A stretch of 64,000 bases of DNA from Mucilaginibacter sp. JRF (GCF_015223065.1 NZ_JADFBY010000003.1:1-64000), one strand, 5' to 3'. Shown: positions 35,958-45,733, counted from the first letter of the stretch. Numbers and translations: made by a program. The notes: a model not told the origin generated them from the letters alone.

Positions 35958-35997
35958 TTGTAAAATTGCACAATAAGTTTATAATGTGCAACTGTTT

Positions 35998-37602
35998 TTA
36001 CCTGATAGCCGTCAGCGCTTTGTTAAAAGTGCTATCGTTGTTATTTACGGCACGGTAATAAGCGCTATCGCCCCATTTAAAACGGGCGGCATAGGCCTTT
36101 AATAATGTTTTTATGGCTGGGGCATTGGCCAGTACATCGGTTTTGCTAACAGGTTTTATTAAGTTTGATGCGTACTGCATAAAGCTATCCAGCTCGGCAT
36201 CGGTAATGGTATAGGTATTAACAAACTTATCGGCCACGGTATGCATGCGCAGCATGGGCTGCATTTTATCTAACACGTACGATGTAAAGGCCTGCGCATC
36301 TGTCAATGATATTATTAGCGGAGTGCTCTGCGTAGTATCAGCCGGAACAAAAATATCGGGCATAATGCCGCCGCCGCTAAATACCTTTTTGCCGCTGCTG
36401 GTGCGGTATGGCGAGCGCTTGTTCATGGCGCTATCGTTCACACTCATATCGGCAGAGAAAAGCTCACCCTTGCGCATCCTATCAGCCAGTTCATTACGAT
36501 AGCTGGTAATGCCACGGCTGTACGATTTTTGTATCGATCTACCCGATGGAGTATAATACCGGGCAACGGTTAAGTTTACTGCCGAACCATCATCAAAAGG
36601 GAATTGCTGTTGTACCAGACCCTTACCGAATGATCGGCGACCAACTATAACCGCACGATCCAGATCCTGCAAAGCACCTGATAATATCTCGCTGGCCGAG
36701 GCCGAATATTCATCTATCAGCACGGCCATGCTACCTTCCTCAAAACTACCTGAGTCGGTAGCAAAGTAGTCGGTACGGGGTTCGTGCACGCCTTTGGTGT
36801 AAACAATCAGGTCGCCTTTGGGTAAAAACTCGTCGGCCATTTCAGTAGCCGCGGTAAGGTAACCGCCTCCATTGCCACGCAGATCGAGCACCAGTTTTTT
36901 AACGCCCTCGGCCTTTAGCTTGGCTATCGCCTTTTTAAAGTCGGCATTAGTGGTTGCAGCGAATTTACTGATCTTGATATAGCCCACCTCATTACCGGCT
37001 ACATAAGCGGCATCAAGACTGCTTAATGGCACACGGCCGGGCTTTAGGGTAAATGTTTTAGGAGTTATAATATTATCAGGCAATAAGGCGCTTATGGTGA
37101 TGGCATTAACCTGCTTACCTTTTTGCAACAATGTTTTAGTTACAACACTATCGGTAATACCAATACCTGCGAATTGTTTACCGTTAACGGTGATCACCTT
37201 AGTGCCGCCGGTTATGCCCGCCTTAGCAGCCGGGCCACCTGGATATACCTGCGTAATAACCAAGGTATCGCGCAGCAAACTGTATTCAATACCTAAACCT
37301 GTGAAACCACCCTCTAAACGTTCGTTAACGGCGGTGGCCTGCCTTGGCGGCAGGTATAGCGAATGCGGATCAAGCTTTTGCAGCAATTCGTTCACCGTGG
37401 CACCCTCAATGCTATCCACATTTACCGAGTCGACATAGTTATACTGAACCAGCTCCAACACTTTCGACATTTTGTCGCTACGGTTTAACGACAGGCCGAA
37501 CGGCTGGCCATCCATATCACCGCCACCCAGGTACATACCCAAAACCACCCCTATCAAAATAAGAAAGGCAGATCTGAATATTATGGAAGCGGTCCGTTTC
37601 AT
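35998..37602 (-). CDS. S41-family C-terminal processing protease (CtpA type)
   Basis: A 534-residue periplasmic serine protease. The N-terminal segment 7-25 is a signal anchor. PDZ lies at about 95-180 (GGFTGLGIEY, VYPGGPAAKAGI) and the S41 domain at about 200-375. The catalytic dyad is Ser302 in YSASASEIL and Lys327 in SFGKG, spaced 25 residues apart as in Prc/CtpA. A C-terminal helical region ends at 534. Transcribed away from murQ, and the TATCTTTG at 37619-37626 on the minus strand may be its -7 box. Confidence 0.92.
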   Translation of the reverse strand: MKRTASIIFRSAFLILIGVVLGMYLGGGDMDGQPFGLSLNRSDKMSKVLELVQYNYVDSVNVDSIEGATVNELLQKLDPHSLYLPPRQATAVNERLEGGFTGLGIEYSLLRDTLVITQVYPGGPAAKAGITGGTKVITVNGKQFAGIGITDSVVTKTLLQKGKQVNAITISALLPDNIITPKTFTLKPGRVPLSSLDAAYVAGNEVGYIKISKFAATTNADFKKAIAKLKAEGVKKLVLDLRGNGGGYLTAATEMADEFLPKGDLIVYTKGVHEPRTDYFATDSGSFEEGSMAVLIDEYSASASEILSGALQDLDRAVIVGRRSFGKGLVQQQFPFDDGSAVNLTVARYYTPSGRSIQKSYSRGITSYRNELADRMRKGELFSADMSVNDSAMNKRSPYRTSSGKKVFSGGGIMPDIFVPADTTQSTPLIISLTDAQAFTSYVLDKMQPMLRMHTVADKFVNTYTITDAELDSFMQYASNLIKPVSKTDVLANAPAIKTLLKAYAARFKWGDSAYYRAVNNNDSTFNKALTAIR

Positions 37603-37710
37603 TAGTATTATATTAACACAAAGATAATTAAATTAAGTTGTGCGTATAATTTGCGCATTACACTATTTGATGAATTTTACCGAATTTTGTTAATCTAAAA
37701 TATACTATAA

Positions 37711-38523
37711 ATGGAAGCTACTACCGAGCAAAGCTCATACTATAACGATCTGGAAAAGATGAGTGTGGGCCAGCTGCTGCAAAATATCAACCAGGAAGAT
37801 AAAACCGTACCCTTAGCCGTTGAAAAAGCTCTGCCCCAAATTGAGGCACTTGTTACAGGCGTTGCGGAGCGTATGCGCAATGGTGGCCGCCTGTTTTATA
37901 TTGGCGCGGGCACAAGCGGCCGTTTGGGTGTTGTTGACGCATCAGAATGCCCGCCTACTTACGGCGTACCCTTTGATATGGTGATAGGCATTATTGCCGG
38001 TGGCGATGGCGCGATACGCAAGGCCGTAGAATTTGCCGAGGATGACGACCAACAAGCCTGGCAGGATATGCTGGCCTATAATATTACCGATAAGGACGCG
38101 GTGGTTGGCATAGCGGCATCGGGCAAAACCCCTTACGTTATTGGCGGCTTGAACACGGCAAATGCCAATGGCTGCCTTACCGGCTGCATAGTTTGCAACA
38201 GCGGCAGCCCGGTTGCTGCCGAGGCGCAGTACCCGGTTGAGGTGGTAACAGGCCCCGAGTTTGTAACCGGATCAACCCGCATGAAGGCCGGCACTGCCCA
38301 AAAGTTGGTTTTGAACATGCTTACCACCAGTGTTATGATACAATTAGGACACGTTAAGGGTAATAAGATGGTGGATATGCAGTTATCAAACAATAAACTG
38401 ATTGACCGTGGCACCCGCATGGTAATGGCCGAAACGGGGCTGGATGAAGCTACCGCTGCCGATCTGCTAAAGGAGCATGGCAGCGTGCGTAAGGCGGTTG
38501 AGGCTGCCGGGTTAAAACAATAA
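37711..38523 (+). CDS. murQ: N-acetylmuramic acid 6-phosphate etherase
   Basis: A 270-residue SIS-domain enzyme that splits the lactyl ether of MurNAc-6-P during cell-wall recycling. The family signature GAGTSGRLGVVDASECPPTYG spans about 68-88 (Glu84 in SECPP is the expected catalytic residue), and VTGSTRMKAGTAQK lies near 186-199. Shorter than the E. coli enzyme (298) mainly at the C-terminus. A 39-nt gap leads to the next gene on the same strand. Confidence 0.95.
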   Translation: MEATTEQSSYYNDLEKMSVGQLLQNINQEDKTVPLAVEKALPQIEALVTGVAERMRNGGRLFYIGAGTSGRLGVVDASECPPTYGVPFDMVIGIIAGGDGAIRKAVEFAEDDDQQAWQDMLAYNITDKDAVVGIAASGKTPYVIGGLNTANANGCLTGCIVCNSGSPVAAEAQYPVEVVTGPEFVTGSTRMKAGTAQKLVLNMLTTSVMIQLGHVKGNKMVDMQLSNNKLIDRGTRMVMAETGLDEATAADLLKEHGSVRKAVEAAGLKQ

Positions 38524-38562
38524 TGTTAAAAAGGCCACCTGTGGCCATATTACAACAGGCAA

Positions 38563-39129
38563 ATGCACGAAATAGAACCATATTACAAATGGCGCGATGA
38601 TTATGTAGCCTCGGAGGATGAACAATCGCCTTTTTACGCTACCGAATACAGCGAATTTGAGTTTGATAAACAGATATATAACTACCTGTTGCACCCCCAA
38701 TGGGATACCTTTGGCTCGAACACACTGTACCTTAAGGTAATTTTTGTTGATTACGATAAAGGCTACGCCATCATTGAGTTTATTGGCGAATGGAACGATG
38801 CCATAAACAATGATGTTATGATGCTTAAGCGCGAGCTGATCGAGCTGATGATGGATGAGGGCATCAATAAATTTATACTGATAGGCGAAAATGTGCTGAA
38901 CTTCCACTCGTCTGACGATTGTTATTACGAGGAGTGGTTTCAGGAGGTGGAAGATGGCTGGATAGCGGGCATCAACTTCAGGGAGCATGTGATAGAGGAG
39001 TTCAGACGCAACAACATCGACTATTACATTAACTTTGGTGGCGAGCTGGACGAAATGGTTTGGCGCGGCCTTAAGCCCGTACAGGTATTTAAAAAGGTAG
39101 AAGAACAGCTTATTAAGAGGTTAAACTAA
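38563..39129 (+). CDS. Conserved hypothetical cytosolic protein
   Basis: A 188-residue acidic protein without signal or membrane segments. The N-terminal part has YYKWRDDYVASEDE and YSEFEFDKQIYNYLLHPQWD. The middle is hydrophobic beta (LYLKVIFVDYDKGYAIIEFIGEW) with helices after. Family not recognised, but it looks like a conserved Bacteroidetes protein. It follows murQ by 39 nt and probably shares its transcript. No catalytic motif is apparent. Confidence 0.72.
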   Translation: MHEIEPYYKWRDDYVASEDEQSPFYATEYSEFEFDKQIYNYLLHPQWDTFGSNTLYLKVIFVDYDKGYAIIEFIGEWNDAINNDVMMLKRELIELMMDEGINKFILIGENVLNFHSSDDCYYEEWFQEVEDGWIAGINFREHVIEEFRRNNIDYYINFGGELDEMVWRGLKPVQVFKKVEEQLIKRLN

Positions 39130-39180
39130 ATAGGTTTGATCTTGTCTAAATTCATAAACAACCTAAAAATTTAAAATATA

Positions 39181-39918
39181 ATGCAGGATAACACCCAACC
39201 TTACGTTTACAACAACGTAATTGAAATTGAAAATGCTGATGCATCGCGCAGATTCATCGCTAACGTATTTATGTGGATGTTCGTTGCCCTTGGCCTTTCA
39301 GCAGGCTTGGCATGGATATTTGGCCACGATATAACTTTATTCAAGTTATTAGTAGATTTTGAAACCGGGCAACGTACCGGCTTTGGCACCGTAGTAATGT
39401 TTTCACCGCTGGCCTTCGTGTTAGTGATGTCGTTCGGTATAAATAGAATTGCTTACCCGCTGCTTATTGTACTGTTCTTTGCTTTTGCATTGGCCATGGG
39501 CTTAAGCTTAAGTTTCATATTTGCTGTTTACGCACAATCAACTATTGCAAGTGTATTTATCACTACGTCGGTAGTGTTTGGTGTAATGGCCATTGCGGGT
39601 TATACTACCAAACAAGATTTGACCAAATTTGGCGCTATACTTACCATGCTGCTTGTGGGCATAATAGTAGCCTCATTGGTTAACTATTTTATGCACAGCG
39701 AGGGCCTGAGCCAAATTATCACCTACGTTGGTGTGGCTGTATTTGTTGGCCTTACCGCTTATGATGTTCAAAAACTTAAACGCATAGGTTCGGGCATGGA
39801 ATATGGCGAGGCTTCAACCAAAAAGATGGCCGTTATGGGCGCTTTAACCTTATACCTTGACTTTATTAACCTGTTTCTGTTATTGCTTCGCCTGTTTGGC
39901 GGCAAACGCGGCAACTAA
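39181..39918 (+). CDS. Bax inhibitor-1/YccA-family membrane protein
   Basis: A 245-residue protein with seven membrane segments of the BI-1 (TMBIM) family. Marks are the first-helix block FIANVFMWMFVALGLSAGLAW, the GYTTKQDLTKFGAILTM loop, and FVGLTAYDVQKLK in which Asp may take part in the pH-sensing/calcium site known for bacterial BI-1 (BsYetJ). Members are ion-leak channels or FtsH partners. It ends 18 nt before a very strong bidirectional terminator. Confidence 0.92.
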   Translation: MQDNTQPYVYNNVIEIENADASRRFIANVFMWMFVALGLSAGLAWIFGHDITLFKLLVDFETGQRTGFGTVVMFSPLAFVLVMSFGINRIAYPLLIVLFFAFALAMGLSLSFIFAVYAQSTIASVFITTSVVFGVMAIAGYTTKQDLTKFGAILTMLLVGIIVASLVNYFMHSEGLSQIITYVGVAVFVGLTAYDVQKLKRIGSGMEYGEASTKKMAVMGALTLYLDFINLFLLLLRLFGGKRGN

Positions 39919-39936
39919 TATTAAATAATTTTATAT

Positions 39937-39980
39937 AAAAAGGAAAAGGCGGCAAGATAACTTGCCGCCTTTTCCTTTTT
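39937..39980. terminator. Bidirectional terminator, 20-bp perfect stem
   Basis: 39937-39956 is the exact reverse complement of 39961-39980, with loop ATAA. The stem ends in A5/T5, so it works both for the BI-1 gene (plus) and the YfhO gene (minus). Confidence 0.93.
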
Positions 39981-39999
39981 ATTGAATCTGATATTGCTA

Positions 40000-42468
40000 T
40001 CAGGCTACCTTTTTCTTGCGTACTTCGGTGAATATGGCACCGCCAAGTATCAGTACTAATAATACCGAACCTGCAAGTGATATGTTCTCGCCCACGTAGT
40101 ATGATGTTGGGTGGAATATGAATTCTATTTTGTGGTTACCTACCGGTATCTGCGCGGCACGCAGCAGGTAGTCGGCACGGAAGTATGGAGTTTCTTCGCC
40201 ATCTATCAGCATCTTCCAGCCTTTATCGTAATATATCTCAGAGAATACCGCTATCTGCGATGTGGTTGAACCACTCTCGTAAACCAAATGCTCCGGGCTA
40301 TAGCTTACCAGTTTAATTTCGGCTTTCGGGTCGATGTTAAGATTCTTCTCGTTAATTAGCGATTTGTATTGCTTGTCAACAATGGCTTCCTCTTTAGGGT
40401 TAAAGCTGGTGATGGCCTGCATTTCCTGATCGGCATTATCAGCATATTTAACACTCTTTACAAACCAGGCGTTGCCGCAAGCGCCATCATTATGCTGCAT
40501 ACCTGTTTGGCCTGTTTTAGGGTCGGCAGTGATAATGTATTTGGTGTTCAGCATATCCAGCACATCAGAGTTGATGCCTTTTGAAAGCTGGTTTTCCATC
40601 AACTCATCAAAACGACGCAGACGTGCCGAGTGGAAACCACCCACGGTTTTGTGGAAGTATGATGTGTACGAATCGCGGAACGGATCGCCCAAACTCAGAT
40701 CCATCACACGGTAATAAGTAGTGTCGCGCGAAATGATGTTATCAACCTCACGGGCCTTATAAATATTCTGATAGTCTGATTTATCAACAAAGTTGCTGTC
40801 TTTCAGGTAGCGTTTGTCAACTGTCCACATATCGGCTAACACCAGGGCAACAAATACAAAGGCCAGTAAACCTGCTTTAAATTTGCCGTTAATGTAAGCC
40901 CAAAGTATACCGAAAGTGATCAACACAAATATCAATGAACGGATAGCATCGGCTTTAGCCAGCGATATTCTATCCTGCACCAGGGCGGACGCTACAGTGT
41001 TGGCCACGCCGGTGTCGCCGTTAAAGGCTTGGGTCAGGTTGTTTACAATACTTTCCTGATTAGCGCCCTTAAAGCTGTAGAATATATCGGGAGCTATAGC
41101 CATGATCAGCAATAAACCACCGGTTATGTATAACGATATTTTAAGTTTATTGAACAATGGTTTTTTGTCCTGAGCGGTAACCACCTCGTTAATGGCCAAA
41201 AATGCCAGTGTCGGGAAGCAAAGGCTCGCGATGGCCAGTATTGATTCTACCGCGCGGAATTTGTTGTACAGCGGGAAGTAATCAAAGAAGATATCAGAGA
41301 ATACAATAAAGTTTTTACCGTACGATAGCAGGATGCTTAGTAAGGTAGCACCCACTATCCACCATTTAAGGCGGTTTTTAACTACGATTAATCCAAACAC
41401 GAACAAAAAGCACACTACAGCGCCGAAATACCATGGGCCAGCTGTTCCCGGCTTATCACCCCAGTAAGTAAATTGCTGTAAAAAGCCCTGCGCCTGGCCG
41501 GCGTCGACACCTTTTTCGGTAAGTACTTTAACCGCTTTTGAATCATCGCCAAGTGCAGTGTGGTCGCCGCCGCCGTAAGCGTTAGGTACCAGGAAGGTGA
41601 TAATCTCACCCACACCCTCGCTCCAGTTATAGGCATAGCTTTTATCCAGACCCTGACTTGTTTCGCCCCCATCGGCTTTGGCGGTAAGGTTAGCCTTACC
41701 ACGTATGGTATAGTGGCTGTATTCGTAGGTTGTCCACAACGTACCGGCATTGATCAATATAGCCAGCACAAACGATGCTGCCAAAGTGCCTATCGACTTA
41801 AGGAAAGCCGCCGTTTGTTTTGACTTGATAGCATGATAAGCCTCAATTGCAACCAAAATAACAAGCGATAGCATAAGGTAGTACGTCATTTGCACGTGGT
41901 TCGAGCGTACTTCCATCGCCATAAAAAACGCGGTGATAACGCCACCCCAGAGGTATTGGCCACGCAGCGTTAGCAATATACCTGCCAGCAACGGTGCAAA
42001 AAATGCTATGGCATAGGCCTGGTTGGCGTGCCCGGCCATTATATAAATAAAGTTGTATGATGAAAACGCGAAAGCGACGGCACCCGCGGCGGCCATAATC
42101 GGCTTAAAGCGCAATACGCTGAATAGCAGGTAACCACCTAACAGGTACAGCAACACGGTATCAACCGGGTTAGGGAACACGGTTTTAAGCACATCAATTA
42201 CGTGCGTTGTAATGTTTGACGCGTATGGTGCCCATATTTGGTATGATGGCATACCGCCAAACATTTGGTTGGTCCATAACGGGGCATGGCCTGTTTTTTC
42301 CTTAACAGTCATTATCTCGCGCTGCATAGCCTGCGCCTGCGAAACATCGCCCTGGTAAAGCATTTTGCCTTGCACCAGCGGACTAAAGAAATAGGCAAAT
42401 GAGATAACTAAAAAAGCTGCTATTACAGCTAAATGCACGCCATTGCGCTTAAACCAGTTGTTCATCAA
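40000..42468 (-). CDS. YfhO-family membrane protein
   Basis: An 822-residue inner-membrane protein with a dozen or more membrane segments in the first 500 residues, a periplasmic beta-rich region (about 545-780) and a last membrane segment near 790-810. Family phrases are QMFGGMPSYQIWAP near residue 64, and FSEIYYDKGWKMLIDGE with LRAAQIPVGNHKIEFIFHP near the C-terminus. YfhO proteins are GT-C-like and linked to lipoteichoic acid or glycolipid glycosylation in Gram-positives. The role in Bacteroidetes is unknown. It has its own promoter. Confidence 0.88.
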   Translation of the reverse strand: MMNNWFKRNGVHLAVIAAFLVISFAYFFSPLVQGKMLYQGDVSQAQAMQREIMTVKEKTGHAPLWTNQMFGGMPSYQIWAPYASNITTHVIDVLKTVFPNPVDTVLLYLLGGYLLFSVLRFKPIMAAAGAVAFAFSSYNFIYIMAGHANQAYAIAFFAPLLAGILLTLRGQYLWGGVITAFFMAMEVRSNHVQMTYYLMLSLVILVAIEAYHAIKSKQTAAFLKSIGTLAASFVLAILINAGTLWTTYEYSHYTIRGKANLTAKADGGETSQGLDKSYAYNWSEGVGEIITFLVPNAYGGGDHTALGDDSKAVKVLTEKGVDAGQAQGFLQQFTYWGDKPGTAGPWYFGAVVCFLFVFGLIVVKNRLKWWIVGATLLSILLSYGKNFIVFSDIFFDYFPLYNKFRAVESILAIASLCFPTLAFLAINEVVTAQDKKPLFNKLKISLYITGGLLLIMAIAPDIFYSFKGANQESIVNNLTQAFNGDTGVANTVASALVQDRISLAKADAIRSLIFVLITFGILWAYINGKFKAGLLAFVFVALVLADMWTVDKRYLKDSNFVDKSDYQNIYKAREVDNIISRDTTYYRVMDLSLGDPFRDSYTSYFHKTVGGFHSARLRRFDELMENQLSKGINSDVLDMLNTKYIITADPKTGQTGMQHNDGACGNAWFVKSVKYADNADQEMQAITSFNPKEEAIVDKQYKSLINEKNLNIDPKAEIKLVSYSPEHLVYESGSTTSQIAVFSEIYYDKGWKMLIDGEETPYFRADYLLRAAQIPVGNHKIEFIFHPTSYYVGENISLAGSVLLVLILGGAIFTEVRKKKVA

Positions 42469-42494
42469 TATAGTTTAAAATGAATATTAATGCT

Positions 42495-42524
42495 CAAAAA
42501 TAGAAATTTGACCCGGATTGTAAA
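42495..42524 (-). promoter_or_regulatory. Promoter of the YfhO gene
   Basis: Minus strand TTT (42522-42524), 19 nt, then TATTTTTG (42495-42502), an exact TAnnTTTG box about 26 nt from the ATG. Confidence 0.6.
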
Positions 42525-42543
42525 TTAAAGTTAAAACGAATGT

Positions 42544-42840
42544 TTAACAAGGGGTTGCCCTGCTGCGGAATAAGAAAAACATGGCCACCATACCCAGCAA
42601 GCTCAAAACATAAGCTATGATACGTATACGGTCAAGCTCCTCGCGGTTGCGGCGGATGATGTAGAAATTGTACAGGGCAAGGCAGCCAAGCACAACCCAA
42701 AAAAATGAATTTATTTTGGTGCACATAGCTAACATTTGTGTAGCTATAGCGAACACCACATAGTTAACGATGATAAGCATAACCGTTTCGGGAGTGTTGT
42801 TATGCTGGGGGCGACGCCTAAAAACCTGCTCGGGTACCAT
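42544..42840 (-). CDS. Small membrane protein of unknown function
   Basis: A 98-residue protein with three membrane segments at about 18-36, 45-62 and 74-90, separated by a basic loop (RRNREELDR). The N-terminus is basic (VFRRRPQHNN). Family not recognised. It starts 3 nt after the DUF4834 gene and is clearly in the same unit. The YfhO gene downstream has its own promoter 75 nt later. Confidence 0.68.
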   Translation of the reverse strand: MVPEQVFRRRPQHNNTPETVMLIIVNYVVFAIATQMLAMCTKINSFFWVVLGCLALYNFYIIRRNREELDRIRIIAYVLSLLGMVAMFFLFRSRATPC

Positions 42841-42843
42841 AGG

Positions 42844-43098
42844 CTATTTAACTTCCTCGTAGCTTACGTACTCGCCTTCGCTGTCGGGTACTGATGAACG
42901 CTTTTCGTGCGGAACATAGTCAACACGTATACTTCCCTCGGGCTTACGCGGAGGTTGCTGCTGACGGTATTGGTTATTAGCCTGTTGTTGTGCTTTGTTA
43001 ACAATTTTTTGAAAAAACATAGGCAGCAGCAAACGTGCTATTATACGCACGATGTATAAAACCGCTATCGCTATGAATAAAAAACGTAATAATCCCAT
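42844..43098 (-). CDS. DUF4834-family small protein
   Basis: An 84-residue protein: one N-terminal membrane segment (LLRFLFIAIAVLYIVRIIARLL) followed by a Gln/Asn-rich helix (NKAQQQANNQYRQQQ). The C-terminal tail ends in GEYVSYEEVK and contains the DUF4834 phrase GSIRVDYVP. Function unknown. First gene of a two-gene unit with the 98-residue membrane protein. Confidence 0.8.
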   Translation of the reverse strand: MGLLRFLFIAIAVLYIVRIIARLLLPMFFQKIVNKAQQQANNQYRQQQPPRKPEGSIRVDYVPHEKRSSVPDSEGEYVSYEEVK

Positions 43099-43192
43099 GC
43101 GAATTAATATTGTGCCTGCAAATATAAGTTAATAACGCTAAAAATGTTTGCTTATGATGCACAGTTGGTTTTTGACATTATTCTGAAAGATG

Positions 43193-43690
43193 TTATGCTC
43201 TATTCTTCTTATACCACATTCTGTGCTTTTTTCCATCCAAGCCTATGCCTTTAGGTTTTATAAGGCGACCGTCCACTGCAACAATATACAAACGGCCTCT
43301 TTTGAAATATAATGCTGGCAATTTAGATGTAATTTGATTTGAACCCAAAGCAGTCATCCCCAAATGTTCTTTTAAGATCACATCACGTTTGGTATCATTA
43401 GATTCTATCAGATAATACTCGCTGGCGGATGTTTTTACGGTATCATAAATTATAGTTTGATTTAAGTACACAGTATCACTTACTGTTTTCCATGTACCAA
43501 TAGCCCAGCTTTTTGAACCATGCACCTGTGATGAATACCCAAACGTATTATCTCCACGCAGAGTGATGCTTTGACCTGACTCATCTGAATAATTTCCAAC
43601 ATATTTATCATGTGTCTGCGCGAAGCTGCTGACATAAATGAGCATTACAGATGCCAGAACACTGACCAATGACCAACGCCTAATGACCAC
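43193..43690 (-). CDS. Secreted protein of unknown function, repeat-derived N-terminus
   Basis: A 165-residue protein. With the GTG at 43690 it has a good signal peptide (two Arg, then a hydrophobic run ending SSFAQ). The next ATG (43645) would leave only nine residues before the cleavage site. The n-region is encoded by the TGACC heptad repeat at 43661-43695. The mature part is beta-rich (YVGNYSDESGQSITLRGDN, then YLIESNDTKRDVIL) with a basic C-terminus, family not recognised. It begins 3 nt after uvrB and is probably co-transcribed. Confidence 0.62.
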   Translation of the reverse strand: MVIRRWSLVSVLASVMLIYVSSFAQTHDKYVGNYSDESGQSITLRGDNTFGYSSQVHGSKSWAIGTWKTVSDTVYLNQTIIYDTVKTSASEYYLIESNDTKRDVILKEHLGMTALGSNQITSKLPALYFKRGRLYIVAVDGRLIKPKGIGLDGKKHRMWYKKNRA

Positions 43691-43695
43691 CGACT
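43661..43695. repeat. Heptad repeat, TGACC family
   Basis: TGACC or a variant begins at 43663, 43670, 43677, 43684 and 43691, in exact 7-bp steps. It spans the uvrB stop codon and the start codon and signal-peptide n-region of the next gene. Confidence 0.78.
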
Positions 43696-45727
43696 ACTTA
43701 CCCCCAAACCTTTCTTCCATCATTTTTTCCAGCGCGAACATTTCGTCGCGCAGCTTGGCGGCCAGCAGGAAATCCATGTTCTTGGCGGCGGCAAGCATAT
43801 CCTTGCGGGTATTGTCGATAGATTTTTTCAGATCAGGCTTGCTCATGTATTGCACTATCGGGTCGGCAGCCAGGCTAACGCTGTCCTGCTCTACGTATGC
43901 CTTTTGTACGCCACCCTTAAAGTCGACCACCGAGGTTTGCTCAATAATGGCTTCTTTTGATTTACCTACCGTGCGCGGTGTAATACCATGCTCGGTGTTA
44001 TAGGCTATCTGCTTTTCGCGGCGGCGGTTAGTTTCGTCCATCGTGATCTGCATTGAATCGGTAATGGTATCGGCATACATAATTACCCGCCCCCGATCAT
44101 TACGCGCGGCACGGCCAATAGTTTGTATCAGCGAACGCTCCGACCGCAGGAAACCCTCCTTATCGGCATCCAATATGGCTACCAGCGATACTTCGGGCAA
44201 GTCCAAACCCTCTCGCAATAAGTTAATACCTATCAGCACATCAAACTCACCCAGGCGTAAACCGCGCAGTATCTCCACACGTTCCAGGGTTTTTACTTCG
44301 GAGTGTATGTAGCGGCATTTAATTCCCAGCTTATCCATGTACTTGGCCAGCTCCTCGGCCATACGTTTGGTTAAAGTGGTAACCAATATACGGTCGCCCT
44401 TTTTTATCGTTTGATCCACTTCTTCCAGCAGATCATCTACCTGATTAATTATCGGGCGTATATCAATAACCGGATCAAGCAGACCGGTTGGACGTATCAC
44501 CTGCTCAACCACCACACCTTCTGATTTTTCGAGCTCATAGTCGCCCGGTGTAGCGCTAACGTAAACCGTTTGCGGTGCCAGCCTTTCAAACTCCTGAAAA
44601 TTAAGCGGACGGTTATCCATAGCGGCAGGCAGGCGGAAACCATAATCAACCAATGATATCTTACGCGAACGGTCGCCACCATACATGGCGCGTATTTGCG
44701 GTACGGTAACATGGCTCTCATCAATCACCATCAGGTAATCATCCGGAAAATAATCCAGTAAACAGAATGGCCTTGCACCGGGTTGACGGCCATCAAAAAA
44801 CCGCGAATAGTTCTCGATGCCCGAGCAATAGCCCAGTTCGCGTATCATTTCCAGATCGTAATTCACTCGTTCTTCCAGTCGCTTGGCTTCTAAAAAGCGA
44901 CTATCATCTATAAACTGTTTCTTACGGGTTTCCAGTTCTTCCTGTATAGCCCATACCGATTGCTGGAAACGCTCGCGCGGGGCAACGTACAGGTTAGCCG
45001 GATACAGCACCATGTGCGTCATCTTCTCGATGGTTTTACCCGTCGTGATATCAAACGTGCTTAACTCCTCAATATCATCACCGAAAAAGGATACGCGATA
45101 GGCATGATCCATATAGGCCGGGAAAATATCAACCACATCGCCTTTAACCCTGAAGGTACCACGCTTAAAATCGGCCGTGGTGCGGGCGTACAATATCTCT
45201 ACCAAACGATGCAAAAAAGCGTTACGACTAATGCGTGTACCTACCGCAAACTTGAATACCGAATTAGCGAAATCCTCGGGGTTACCCATACCATAAATAC
45301 ACGATATGGACGACACCACGATAACATCCCTCCTGCCCGACATTAAGGCTGATGTGGTGCGCAGGCGCAGCTTCTCGATCTCGTCGTTTATTTGCAGATC
45401 CTTTTCTATATAGGTATTTGTGGTAGGGATGAAAGCCTCGGGCTGATAGTAATCGTAATAGGACACAAAGTAGTTCACCGCGTTTTCGGGGAAGAACTGC
45501 TTGAACTCACCGTACAATTGAGCGGCAAGGGTTTTATTGTGACTTAGTATCAGTGTGGGGCGTTGTGTTTGGGCGATAAGGTTGGCCACCGTAAAGGTTT
45601 TACCCGAGCCGGTAACCCCCAGCAGGGTTTGATACTGATCGCCATTATTAACGCCCTCAACCAGTTGCTTTATAGCGCCGGGCTGATCGCCTGTGGGTTG
45701 ATATTCAGAGGTAAGTTTAAAATCCAT
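43694..45727 (-). CDS. uvrB: Excinuclease ABC subunit B
   Basis: A 677-residue UvrB: DNA helicase-like damage verifier of nucleotide excision repair, loaded by UvrA and recruiting UvrC. Walker A GVTGSGKT is at 37-44, the damage-probing beta hairpin YYDYYQPEA at 90-98, helicase motif VDESHVTVPQ is in the middle, and QTIGRAARN is motif VI. The C-terminal UVR helix pair (LKKSIDNTRKDMLAAAKNMD) is present. An exact TAnnTTTG box ends 6 nt before the ATG, predicting a leaderless mRNA. Confidence 0.97.
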   Translation of the reverse strand: MDFKLTSEYQPTGDQPGAIKQLVEGVNNGDQYQTLLGVTGSGKTFTVANLIAQTQRPTLILSHNKTLAAQLYGEFKQFFPENAVNYFVSYYDYYQPEAFIPTTNTYIEKDLQINDEIEKLRLRTTSALMSGRRDVIVVSSISCIYGMGNPEDFANSVFKFAVGTRISRNAFLHRLVEILYARTTADFKRGTFRVKGDVVDIFPAYMDHAYRVSFFGDDIEELSTFDITTGKTIEKMTHMVLYPANLYVAPRERFQQSVWAIQEELETRKKQFIDDSRFLEAKRLEERVNYDLEMIRELGYCSGIENYSRFFDGRQPGARPFCLLDYFPDDYLMVIDESHVTVPQIRAMYGGDRSRKISLVDYGFRLPAAMDNRPLNFQEFERLAPQTVYVSATPGDYELEKSEGVVVEQVIRPTGLLDPVIDIRPIINQVDDLLEEVDQTIKKGDRILVTTLTKRMAEELAKYMDKLGIKCRYIHSEVKTLERVEILRGLRLGEFDVLIGINLLREGLDLPEVSLVAILDADKEGFLRSERSLIQTIGRAARNDRGRVIMYADTITDSMQITMDETNRRREKQIAYNTEHGITPRTVGKSKEAIIEQTSVVDFKGGVQKAYVEQDSVSLAADPIVQYMSKPDLKKSIDNTRKDMLAAAKNMDFLLAAKLRDEMFALEKMMEERFGGK

Positions 45728-45733
45728 CTATAA

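Noticed and set aside
35701-35997. Cobalamin riboswitch upstream of the B12-dependent metH
   Set aside because: The conserved B12-box words are absent, while the S-box core and P1/P4 pairings fit SAM-I.
39147-39180. Another CTAAA heptad array before the BI-1 gene
   Set aside because: Only two or three words with steps of 7 and 8; too short to separate from ordinary AT-rich leader sequence.
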